The notes under the pieces are model-generated. The model searched no databases. It was not told where the DNA came from and was given only the letters and a program-made list of their open reading frames with translations. Below, piece after piece: positions 1 through 5,918 of a stretch of DNA of 5,918 nucleotides. The translations under genes and the position numbers were made by a program. Numbering within the stretch: the first letter of the stretch is position 1; every line of letters starts with the position of its first letter. Location of the stretch: NCBI GenBank assembly GCA_023864145.1, contig JAIVER010000087.1:1-5918 (forward strand), read 5' to 3'. Origin of the DNA: Thiohalomonas sp. (GTDB lineage: Bacteria; Pseudomonadota; Gammaproteobacteria; GRL18).

Positions 1-74
1 TCATGGGCTGTGAGAGTAATTTGCGTCATTGGATAATTTTGATCTTTTTCTCTATGAAAATCAAGCATTTTCAT
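1..74 (-). CDS. Possible start of an unidentified leftward gene (partial, runs off the left edge)
   Basis: Reading leftward from ATG at 74-72, the frame stays open for 24 codons to the window edge and begins MKMLDFHREKDQNYP, continuing MTQITLTAH. I do not recognise the protein and the fragment is too short to assign a family. Three in-frame ATGs are possible (74-72, 68-66 and 29-27), and none has a convincing ribosome binding site, so the start is uncertain. The first two lie inside a perfect inverted repeat (52-76), which could mean that the true start is the ATG at 29-27 and the repeat is a leader or operator. It lies downstream of glcF on the same strand, but a probable terminator separates them, so it is likely a separate transcription unit. 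An open frame of this length could also be chance. Confidence 0.35.
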   Translation of the reverse strand, partial: MKMLDFHREKDQNYPMTQITLTAH

Positions 75-76
75 AG
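52..76. repeat. Perfect 10-bp inverted repeat with 5-nt spacer
   Basis: CTATGAAAAT (52-61) is the exact reverse complement of ATTTTCATAG (67-76), with CAAGC between. It is not followed by a T-run on either strand, so it does not look like an intrinsic terminator. It covers two candidate start codons of the leftward partial gene. In RNA it would form a hairpin hiding those starts; in DNA it could be a regulator binding site. The role is unknown. Confidence 0.6.
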
Positions 77-101
77 GTTATGGGTATATAACTAAATTGT
101 T

Positions 102-137
102 TAAAAATCCCCGCTTTTTTATCCCCCCCCTGCGGGG
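102..137 (-). terminator. Probable rho-independent terminator of the glcDEF operon
   Basis: On the minus strand CCCCGC (137-132) can pair with GCGGGG (114-109), and the stem is followed directly by ATTTTT (108-103). The loop is long (17 nt) and contains eight consecutive G residues (130-123), so a shorter alternative stem between the CCCC and this G-run is also possible. It lies 65 bp beyond the glcF stop codon, where the operon should end. The assignment rests on the visible stem and T-run; the long loop lowers confidence. Confidence 0.5.
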
Positions 138-201
138 CTAAATAGCTGTTCTAAAATAGTGAGCATTTCTAACGCAAAAACCGGGATTAAACGGATGAAC
201 A

Positions 202-1422
202 CTAATTAATCAGTTGCAGCCAGTGTTTCACTGGAATTTCTGCTGTAGTTTGTAGATGATGCAAACAGCCGATATTGGCCGTTGCAATAACATCAGTATC
301 ATTTTGCTGCAGATTTGCTAACTTATTATCCCTTAATTGATGCGAAATTTCTGGATTAAAAAGTGAATAACTGCCTGCTGAACCACAACATAAATGTTTC
401 TCCTTAATCGGAGAAAGTGTGGCTCCAAGTGAGGTCAATATTTGCTCTACTATTTCAGGTAAATGTTGACCATGCTGCAAACTACAGGGAGAGTGATAGG
501 CTATATTTTTATATTTTGAATCTAATTCAAGAGGTGATAAATCTTCGCTGTTAAAAACCTGACTAATATCTTGAGTGATAGCCGCAATCCTTAGCGCTTT
601 CTCATAATAAATGGAGTCATTTCCCAAATACTTTGCCACTAATCGCGGATAATCTTTAAGTATTAAACCACAGGCGCTGGCATTACTAATAATGGACTCA
701 ACGCCTTCTTCACTATACTCTGACCAGGAATCAATATTTTTTTTTATAAAGCTTATAGTTTGACTCTCAGCTTGTAAATGGTGAGACAGTGCTCCACAAC
801 AAGCGGGATCTTTTTCGTGGAGCACTTCAATGCCTAATTTATCCAGCAATTGTCTGGTTTTCTGATGGATATCCGGGCTGATAGTATTATGCACACAGCC
901 ATTCAGGAGAAGCATTTTTCGGGAGCGAGGCGCTGTTTTTAAAAAAAGTGTTTGCTGATGATCTTCAGGTAACAATTGTGCCAGTTTTTCGGGTAATAAG
1001 GTTTTAACAGAGTTCCCTAAAGTGACGAAAAAATTAAACCGTTTAGAATAAGGCATAATAGTTAAAATTAGTTTGCGTAATAATTTTTTTCGCCAGGGTA
1101 GTTGAATGTCTTTTGTTATCAGCGATTGCCCGATTTCTAATAAGTGATGGTACTGAATCCCGGACGGGCAGGTGGTTTCACAATTTAAGCAGTTTAAACA
1201 ACGGTCCAGATGTTGTTTGGTTTTCTCGGTAGGTTGGTTACCCTCCAGGATCTGTTTAATTAAATAAACCCGTCCCCTTGGACCATCCAGTTCATCGCCT
1301 AATAACTGATAGGTCGGACAGGTGGCATTACAAAAACCACAGTGCACGCAGCTGCGTAATATTTCACCCGCATGCTGTCCCATTATAGTTTGTTTATAGG
1401 ATTCTAATATATTCGTTTGCAT
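202..1422 (-). CDS. glcF: Glycolate oxidase iron-sulfur subunit GlcF
   Basis: GlcF is the Fe-S subunit of the glycolate oxidase complex (GlcDEF), which passes electrons from the flavin subunits toward the membrane quinone pool. The 406-residue product is almost the same length as E. coli GlcF and matches it throughout. Two 4Fe-4S motifs lie near the N-terminus: C25-x2-C28-x2-C31-x3-C35 and C75-x2-C78-x2-C81-x3-C85, each ending in CP. The C-terminal part carries the paired cysteine-rich (CCG-type) domains of this family, with CCG at 208-210 and 345-347 and supporting cysteines at 176, 251, 313 and 386. No membrane segment is evident, so membrane attachment is presumably peripheral. The chosen ATG gives an N-terminus like that of E. 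coli (MQT...), but no good Shine-Dalgarno precedes it. It is the last gene of the operon, 73 bp after glcE. No truncation or missing cluster ligand is seen. Confidence 0.95.
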   Translation of the reverse strand: MQTNILESYKQTIMGQHAGEILRSCVHCGFCNATCPTYQLLGDELDGPRGRVYLIKQILEGNQPTEKTKQHLDRCLNCLNCETTCPSGIQYHHLLEIGQSLITKDIQLPWRKKLLRKLILTIMPYSKRFNFFVTLGNSVKTLLPEKLAQLLPEDHQQTLFLKTAPRSRKMLLLNGCVHNTISPDIHQKTRQLLDKLGIEVLHEKDPACCGALSHHLQAESQTISFIKKNIDSWSEYSEEGVESIISNASACGLILKDYPRLVAKYLGNDSIYYEKALRIAAITQDISQVFNSEDLSPLELDSKYKNIAYHSPCSLQHGQHLPEIVEQILTSLGATLSPIKEKHLCCGSAGSYSLFNPEISHQLRDNKLANLQQNDTDVIATANIGCLHHLQTTAEIPVKHWLQLIN

Positions 1423-1427
1423 TTTGT

Positions 1428-1454
1428 GCTGCTATCTTTTGTTGCTATTCTTTT
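1428..1454. repeat. Imperfect tandem repeat in the glcE-glcF gap
   Basis: Two adjacent copies, GCTGCTATCTTTT (1428-1440) and GTTGCTATTCTTTT (1441-1454), differ by one substitution and one inserted base. On the transcribed strand they give A-rich units ending in ATAGCA just before the glcF start, where a ribosome binding site would be expected. Short and AT-rich, so it may be simple sequence slippage. Confidence 0.5.
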
Positions 1455-1470
1455 GTTTGTGTTGTGTCAA
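1442..1470 (-). promoter_or_regulatory. Weak candidate internal promoter before glcF
   Basis: On the minus strand a perfect -35 consensus TTGACA (1470-1465) is followed after 17 bp by TAGCAA (1447-1442), which matches the -10 consensus at only three positions. It would place a transcription start shortly before the glcF ATG at 1422. The -35 is exact but the -10 is poor, so this is a tentative call; glcF is probably transcribed mainly from the glcD promoter. Confidence 0.25.
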
Positions 1471-1495
1471 TCAAGGTTCAGTATTTCTGTCGTAT

Positions 1496-2644
1496 TTACA
1501 GCTCAGGATAAAGACATCCGTGATTAAGAATAAAATGAGGATCCATTGCCCGTTTGATCTGTTGATGAATTTTCATCAAGGCCGCTGTTAAAGGTTCTTG
1601 TTTAGGAATACTTTTTAATTCCTCACTGTCCATATTATTACCGCGAAATAATTGTGCATGCCCACCCAGAGATTGGGTATAGGAGCGGATTTTATCAGCC
1701 GGCTGATTACTATAGAACCATCGTAATGCACCACCCCAGTCAATCAGTTGTTTATCTTCAGCACTAATATAGCGTTCAAAATTTTCAGTTTTTCTGGGCA
1801 GTGATAATCGCCATAGAGGCTGAGTTTGATTAAAGAAAGACAATTGCTGTTCATTTAACTCGGACCAGAACGAATTGTTGACTTCTTGCGGCTGAAATTT
1901 TTGTTGAGCAAGAGTCTGGCTCATTTCCCGATAAGAAAATTCGACACCTTTGTTAGAACCAGCAAGACGGATATAAGCCTCCTCTCTTGAATAACAGGCA
2001 GCAGTAATAGGATATCCAGCTATCAATAAACGTTGCACCTGATGAGCAAATTGATTTAATTGCAGTGAAAAGCTAATGCTTTGCTCCCTGGCTGGTAAGG
2101 GCAGTAGTTTCAATGACACTTCAAGAATAATCCCCAAACTACCATAAGAACCCGTCATGAGTCGGGAAAGATCATAACCGGCCACATTTTTTATCACCTC
2201 ACCGCCAAATTGCAATAATTCCCCTCGTCCATTAATGATTTTACAACCCAGAACAAAATCCCGTGCGGAACCTGTAAATGGTCTTGAAGAACCGGATAAT
2301 CCAGCAGCAATGGTTCCACCAATGGTGGCATTTGCAGAGAATTCAGGTGGTTCAAAAGCTAACATCTGACCATTTTCAGCCAACACCTTTTTTAGATCCG
2401 ATAATAAAGTACCACTACGGACAGTGATCGTTAATTCACTGGGAAGATAATTTACAATTCCCTGATGAGATGCAGTAGAAAGACGCTGGCCTGGAAGGTG
2501 ATGAATTAAAAATAATTTGCTTCCGTTTCCCTGAATCGCCAGTGCTTGTCGATTTTGATACGCCGTTTGAACCTGCCTGACCAGTTTGTCCGTTTGATCA
2601 TTTTTATTATTGTGTGTATGATTTTTTTGTATATGAGAGCTCAT
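1496..2644 (-). CDS. glcE: Glycolate oxidase FAD-binding subunit GlcE
   Basis: GlcE is the second flavin-type subunit of glycolate oxidase, acting with GlcD and GlcF in oxidation of glycolate to glyoxylate. The product has 382 residues, about 30 more than E. coli GlcE; the excess is mostly a polar His/Asn-rich N-terminus (residues 1-20) and small insertions. A PCMH-type FAD-binding domain spans roughly 20-185, with IQGNGSK (37-43), ATIGGTIAAGLSG (106-118), RDFVLG (128-133) and GGEVIKNVAGYDLSRL (147-162), all close to the E. coli sequence. The C-terminal half keeps LIDWGGALRW (300-309) and GGHA (327-330). Oddly, the terminal motif, which is NPGRMY in E. coli, reads NHGCLY (374-379). The ATG lies 3 bp after the glcD stop with only a weak GGAA inside the end of glcD, which suggests translational coupling. 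No earlier start is possible without overlapping glcD. Confidence 0.93.
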   Translation of the reverse strand: MSSHIQKNHTHNNKNDQTDKLVRQVQTAYQNRQALAIQGNGSKLFLIHHLPGQRLSTASHQGIVNYLPSELTITVRSGTLLSDLKKVLAENGQMLAFEPPEFSANATIGGTIAAGLSGSSRPFTGSARDFVLGCKIINGRGELLQFGGEVIKNVAGYDLSRLMTGSYGSLGIILEVSLKLLPLPAREQSISFSLQLNQFAHQVQRLLIAGYPITAACYSREEAYIRLAGSNKGVEFSYREMSQTLAQQKFQPQEVNNSFWSELNEQQLSFFNQTQPLWRLSLPRKTENFERYISAEDKQLIDWGGALRWFYSNQPADKIRSYTQSLGGHAQLFRGNNMDSEELKSIPKQEPLTAALMKIHQQIKRAMDPHFILNHGCLYPEL

Positions 2645-2647
2645 TAT

Positions 2648-4141
2648 TTAAAATCGTTCCAGTTCTGGATGCGGTAACTGACCATGATGTACGTGCAAAG
2701 CACCAAACTCAGCACAACGATGCAACAATGGAATACCTTTACCCGGATTTAATAAATTTTTTCTATCAAAAGCAGTTTTTATATCCAAAAACTGCTGCAG
2801 TTCCGCGGCATTAAATTGAATACACATTTGATCCAGCTTTTCTACACCCACACCATGCTCTCCAGTAATAGTACCGCCTAATTCCACACAGGCAGCCAGA
2901 ATTTCTCCGCCCATTTTTTCTGTCTTTTCAAGCTCTCCGGGATTATTAGCATTATATAAAATCAGTGGATGCAGATTGCCATCGCCAGCGTGGAATACAT
3001 TCACAACCGCCAGAGCATACTCATCCGATAAGTCATGAATACGATCTAATATTTTTCCTAACTGAAACCGCGGGATGGTTCCATCCATACAATAGTAATC
3101 CGGGGACAAACGACCAACGGCAGGAAAGGCAGCTTTGCGACCCGCCCAAAAGGTTTTACGCTGCTGCTCATTTAGAGCAATTTGAACCTCAATGGCACCA
3201 CCGAGTTTAAAAATTGGCTGTAATTGCTCAATTTGTGCATCCACTTCGGCAAGAGAACCATCGATTTCACAAAGTAATATGGCAGCAGCATCCACAGGAT
3301 AGCCAGCATGAATAAAATCCTCTGCCGCTTTGATGGCTGATTTATCCATTAATTCCAGACCTGCTGGAATAATACCTCTGGAAATGATTTCACTGACAGT
3401 TTCTCCGGCGCTGTTGACCTGGTCAAATGATGCCATCAAAACTTTAATCACTTTTGGCTTAACCCGTAATTTAACCAGCACTTCCACAACCACTCCCAGC
3501 ATTCCTTCTGAGCCATGCATTAATGCCAACAAGTCATATCCTGGACTATCCAATGCCTCACTGCCTATTTCAATCAGCTCACCGTCCATGGTAATGACTT
3601 TAAGCTGCAGAACATTATGCACCGTCAGCCCATATTTAAGGCAATGCACACCACCGGCATTTTCAGCCACATTACCGCCAATGGAACAGGCAATTTGAGA
3701 AGAAGGATCAGGGGCATAATACAAAGCATGATCATTAACTGCTTCTGAAATGGCCAGGTTTCTAACACCCGGTTGTACTCTAGCGGTCAGGTTATCCCTG
3801 TCAATTTCTATAATTTTATTAAGTTTGGCTAAACTCAGAACAATACCATTTTCAAGGGGTAATGCGCCCCCGGATAAACTGGTGCCGGCACCTCGTGATA
3901 CAACGGGTATTTGATACTTAAAACAGACACGAATAATTTGCTGTATCTGCTCAATAGTATCAGGTAAGAGAACCATCAAAGGTAATTGGCGATAGACAGA
4001 AAGTCCATCACATTCATACGGTTTTAAATTTTCAGAATCAAAAAGTAAGGAATCTGTTGCTACTATTTTTGAGAATATCTGCACTAATTCATGCTTACTG
4101 ATTTGGGTTTTAATTCCCCAATCATCAATTTTTAACGGCAT
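2648..4141 (-). CDS. glcD: Glycolate oxidase FAD-linked subunit GlcD
   Basis: GlcD is the catalytic flavoprotein subunit of glycolate oxidase, oxidising glycolate (and often D-lactate) to the 2-oxoacid. From ATG at 4141 the product is 497 residues, against 499 in E. coli, with strong similarity throughout. Visible features, numbered from this ATG: the FAD-binding PCMH domain at about 50-230 with PVVSRGAGTSLSGGALP (79-95), YYAPDPSSQIACSIGGNVAE (141-160) and NAGGVHCLKYGLTVHN (161-176); the C-terminal FAD-oxidase domain with FWAGRKAAFPAVGR (331-344), the HAGDGNLHP motif (384-392), GEHGVG (427-432) and NPGK (465-468); and the tail ending PELERF as in E. coli. A TTG one codon upstream (4144) is in frame, but AAGG in AAAAGGTAATTTG sits 7-8 bases before the ATG, so the ATG is preferred. 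It is first in the operon, behind a good promoter at 4197-4225. Confidence 0.96.
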   Translation of the reverse strand: MPLKIDDWGIKTQISKHELVQIFSKIVATDSLLFDSENLKPYECDGLSVYRQLPLMVLLPDTIEQIQQIIRVCFKYQIPVVSRGAGTSLSGGALPLENGIVLSLAKLNKIIEIDRDNLTARVQPGVRNLAISEAVNDHALYYAPDPSSQIACSIGGNVAENAGGVHCLKYGLTVHNVLQLKVITMDGELIEIGSEALDSPGYDLLALMHGSEGMLGVVVEVLVKLRVKPKVIKVLMASFDQVNSAGETVSEIISRGIIPAGLELMDKSAIKAAEDFIHAGYPVDAAAILLCEIDGSLAEVDAQIEQLQPIFKLGGAIEVQIALNEQQRKTFWAGRKAAFPAVGRLSPDYYCMDGTIPRFQLGKILDRIHDLSDEYALAVVNVFHAGDGNLHPLILYNANNPGELEKTEKMGGEILAACVELGGTITGEHGVGVEKLDQMCIQFNAAELQQFLDIKTAFDRKNLLNPGKGIPLLHRCAEFGALHVHHGQLPHPELERF

Positions 4142-4196
4142 CAAATTACCTTTTAAGCATTGACCTTAACAGCCCGGTTGATTTAAAAATTAATTA

Positions 4197-4225
4197 AATA
4201 TAACTGTCTATTGTTTTTTTATCAA
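4197..4225 (-). promoter_or_regulatory. Sigma70-type promoter of glcDEF
   Basis: On the minus strand TTGATA (4225-4220; 5 of 6 with the -35 consensus) is followed by a 17-bp spacer and TATATT (4202-4197; 5 of 6 with the -10 consensus). Transcription would begin near 4190, giving a leader of about 50 nt before the glcD ATG at 4141. An AT-rich palindrome, TTAATTAA (4190-4197), sits at the start site. The regulator, if any, is not encoded in this window. Confidence 0.65.
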
Positions 4226-4239
4226 GAAATACTCATAAT
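4211..4239 (+). promoter_or_regulatory. Candidate promoter for the aminotransferase gene
   Basis: TTGTTT (4211-4216) is followed by a 17-bp spacer and CATAAT (4234-4239; 5 of 6 with the -10 consensus). The -35 is weak, with only the TTG matching. A second possible -10, TATAGA, lies at 4255-4260 without a recognisable -35. The element overlaps the divergent glcD promoter, so the two may be mutually exclusive or share a regulator. Confidence 0.35.
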
Positions 4240-4282
4240 TACCCAGTAAATTTGTATAGATTTAGATTTCCCCCTATTTTTT

Positions 4283-4288
4283 AAGGAA
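4283..4288 (+). promoter_or_regulatory. Ribosome binding site of the aminotransferase gene
   Basis: AAGGAA lies 6 bases before the ATG at 4295, which fixes this start. Confidence 0.75.
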
Positions 4289-4294
4289 TTTATT

Positions 4295-5473
4295 ATGACT
4301 GACAGCTTTAATCCTTCAATCAGAAGACTCATGGGTCCTGGTCCTTCAGACGTTCCTCCCAGAATATTATCTGCTTTGGCAAGACCGACTATAGGTCATC
4401 TTGATCCTGAATTTGTTAACATGATGGATGAAGTTAAAGCTTTGCTGCAATATGCTTTTCAGACAAAAAATGAACTGACTATTCCAGTTTCAGCACCGGG
4501 TTCTGCAGGTATGGAGTGTTGCTTTGTCAATCTGATCGAAGCGGGAGATAAGGTGATTGTTTGTCAGAATGGTGTATTTGGCGGACGCATGAAAGAAAAT
4601 GTTGAACGCCTGGGTGCAACTGCCATTATGGTAGAAGATGAGTGGGGAACGGCCATTGATATCGCCAAAGTTGAGCAAGCCCTTAACGATAATCCCGATA
4701 CTAAAATCGTCGCCTTTGTTCATGCTGAAACCTCTACGGGTGCCTGTTCCGATGCTAAAGCGTTATGTGATTTAGCACATAAACATGATTGTCTTACGAT
4801 TGTAGATGCAGTCACTTCATTGGGCGGTTCTGAACTTAAGGTAGATGAATGGGGCATTGATGCCATTTATTCAGGCACGCAAAAATGCTTATCCTGTGTG
4901 CCGGGAATATCCCCCCTCAGCTTTAATGATAACGCGATTAAAGTGATTAAAAATAGAAAAACAAAAGTGAATAGCTGGTTTTTAGATCTGAACCTGGTGA
5001 TGGGGTATTGGGGAGGCAGTGCCAAACGTGCTTATCACCATACTGCCCCCGTCAATGCACTTTACGCCCTGCATGAATCACTGGTCATATTAGAAGAAGA
5101 AGGACTGGAAAATTCTTGGCTGCGACATAAGCATCATCACTTAGCACTGCGTGCAGGTCTTGAAGCGATGGGACTGGCATTTGTGGTTCCTGAAAATGAT
5201 CGTTTACCACAACTCAACGCCGTGACTATTCCTGAAGGTGTTGACGAGGCACAGGTTCGCAGTCGTTTACTCAATGAATACAACCTGGAAATTGGTGCAG
5301 GTCTGGGGGCATTAGCGGGTAAAGTCTGGCGCATCGGATTGATGGGACATAGCAGCCGTGCTGAAAACATTTTACTTTGCCTCAGCGCTCTGGAAGGTGT
5401 ACTCTCTGATATGGGTGCTAAAATAAATGTCGGAGTGGCCATTACAGCGGCACAAAAAGCATTAAATAAATAG
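4295..5473 (+). CDS. Class V PLP aminotransferase, probable alanine/serine--glyoxylate aminotransferase
   Basis: A cytosolic pyridoxal-phosphate enzyme of the class V family, predicted to transfer an amino group from alanine or serine to glyoxylate, giving glycine. The 392-residue length equals that of human AGXT and the sequence follows it closely: GPGPS-x2-PPR at the N-terminus (14-23), SAPGSAGMECC (66-76) in the cofactor phosphate region, HAETSTGA (143-150), the PLP-ring aspartate in VDAVTSLGG (D171), the Schiff-base lysine in SGTQK (K197), YHHT-x-PV (247-253), LENSW (271-275), and RIGLMG (346-351) with the substrate-carboxylate arginine R346. All expected catalytic positions are present. 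It is divergent from glcDEF across a 150-bp region, which supports glyoxylate as acceptor. The preferred amino donor (alanine, serine or another) cannot be decided from sequence, so I give no gene symbol. A good ribosome binding site supports this start. Confidence 0.9.
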   Translation: MTDSFNPSIRRLMGPGPSDVPPRILSALARPTIGHLDPEFVNMMDEVKALLQYAFQTKNELTIPVSAPGSAGMECCFVNLIEAGDKVIVCQNGVFGGRMKENVERLGATAIMVEDEWGTAIDIAKVEQALNDNPDTKIVAFVHAETSTGACSDAKALCDLAHKHDCLTIVDAVTSLGGSELKVDEWGIDAIYSGTQKCLSCVPGISPLSFNDNAIKVIKNRKTKVNSWFLDLNLVMGYWGGSAKRAYHHTAPVNALYALHESLVILEEEGLENSWLRHKHHHLALRAGLEAMGLAFVVPENDRLPQLNAVTIPEGVDEAQVRSRLLNEYNLEIGAGLGALAGKVWRIGLMGHSSRAENILLCLSALEGVLSDMGAKINVGVAITAAQKALNK

Positions 5474-5526
5474 GTTGAAACTGATAAAGGTTATGTAATC
5501 GCCTGCATAAGCTATTCTGAACTAAT

Positions 5527-5823
5527 TTACTTTGCTTTTATCATTAGAGTCCTTGTCTGAGTTACCAAATTCATGGCACAATTTTGTGCCAGTTCATGTA
5601 AACGCAACTGCACTCTGGAGTTGATGCTACCTTCAGGATAAAGACCATCCTCATCCAATTCACCGGTAGTGACGCCGGTCAATAATTTAATGGCTTCATC
5701 CACCGTGCTTACCGAATAAATGTGAAACTTCCCTGCTTTTGCTGTTGCCACTGGTACTGTCAACTTATTCACATTGACATAAAATTTATCTACTTTATAA
5801 ATTTCAGGCGCAGGAAATCTCAA
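5527..5823 (-). pseudogene. C-terminal remnant of a Lon-family (LonB-like) ATP-dependent protease
   Basis: The leftward open frame of about 98 codons resembles the extreme C-terminus of the AAA+ Lon-like proteases found in many proteobacteria. The recognisable part begins near residue 29 with AGKFHIYSVSTVDEAIKLLTG and continues GELDEDGLYPEGSINSRV; this family typically ends in a closely similar FHIY-x-V-x2-VDEA...LLTG...GE...G-x-(F/Y)PEGS-x-N-x-RV block. Full-length members have several hundred residues, so the ATPase domain and the Ser-Lys catalytic dyad are missing. A stop (TAG, 5835-5833) lies four codons before residue 1, and residues 1-25 match the family poorly, consistent with decay. 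The only available in-frame start is TTG at 5823, with AGGA about 7 bases upstream, so expression of a short protein cannot be excluded. It converges with the aminotransferase gene and is functionally unrelated to the glycolate genes. Confidence 0.6.
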
Positions 5824-5910
5824 CCATTTATCCTAAAAAAATCAGTTAACCCTGCCAGCAACCAAAATTTAGCATAAACAACCTAAAAGTCTGACTCATT
5901 ATGTTCTATG

Positions 5911-5916
5911 AAGGAG
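5911..5916 (+). promoter_or_regulatory. Possible ribosome binding site of a rightward gene beyond the window
   Basis: The last bases read AAGGAG followed by CT at the edge. A start codon a few bases further right would make this a strong Shine-Dalgarno. Nothing else in 5824-5918 looks coding on either strand; I see only short open stretches there. Confidence 0.3.
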
Positions 5917-5918
5917 CT

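Noticed and set aside
123..130. Run of eight C residues as a phase-variable tract
   Set aside because: It lies in the loop of the probable terminator, not in a gene or an identifiable promoter, so slippage would have no evident switching effect.
2614..3698. Rightward open frames at 2614-2814, 2965-3210 and 3330-3698
   Set aside because: They lie antisense within glcD (the first also over the glcE start), have no recognisable domains, and the leftward reading is strongly family-matched across the whole region.
4490..5442. Leftward open frames at 4490-4723 and 5137-5442
   Set aside because: They are antisense to the aminotransferase, whose rightward frame is intact and conserved; their compositions look like frame shadows.
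5488..5513. Inverted repeat AGGTTATG / CATAAGCT between the convergent genes as a terminator
   Set aside because: The arms contain a mismatch, the stem is AT-rich with a 10-nt loop, and no T-run follows on either strand.
1..5918. CRISPR arrays, tRNA or rRNA genes, insertion sequences, a defence system or other novel system
   Set aside because: I see no regular direct repeats with spacers, no cloverleaf or rRNA sequence, no transposase and no unassigned multi-gene cluster; the window is almost fully explained by the glycolate genes and the Lon remnant.

Overview
The window is a glycolate-utilisation locus from what looks like an AT-rich gammaproteobacterium. That placement is an inference: GlcD and GlcF read as close relatives of the Escherichia coli proteins almost end to end, and base composition is clearly below 50% GC by eye. 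No taxonomic marker is present.

Layout from left to right: (1) 1-74, a possible start of a leftward gene that runs off the left edge, with a perfect 10-bp inverted repeat across its presumed start. (2) About 102-137, a GC-rich hairpin followed by a T-run on the minus strand, a probable terminator for the leftward operon. (3) 202-4141, three leftward genes transcribed in the order glcD, glcE, glcF, encoding the membrane-associated glycolate oxidase (glycolate dehydrogenase). glcD and glcE are separated by 3 bp; glcE and glcF by 73 bp, a gap holding an imperfect tandem repeat and a TTGACA hexamer. (4) 4142-4294, a divergent control region with a good sigma70-type promoter for glcD and a weaker one facing right. 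(5) 4295-5473, a rightward class V PLP aminotransferase resembling alanine/serine--glyoxylate aminotransferase. (6) 5527-about 5823, on the minus strand, the C-terminal tail of a Lon-family protease without its ATPase or catalytic parts, read as a gene remnant. (7) 5824-5918, non-coding except that the right edge ends in AAGGAG, a possible ribosome binding site for a rightward gene starting just outside.

The genes fit together as one pathway: GlcDEF oxidises glycolate to glyoxylate and passes electrons to the membrane quinone pool, and the divergent aminotransferase converts glyoxylate to glycine. This is the core of a C2 (phosphoglycolate salvage) route, as used by autotrophs with RuBisCO, or simply of growth on glycolate. 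No malate synthase, glyoxylate carboligase, phosphoglycolate phosphatase or glcC-type regulator is visible. I see no evidence for a previously undescribed system; the points worth a second look are the truncated Lon tail, the inverted repeat at 52-76, the unusual C-terminus of GlcE and the glcE-glcF gap.
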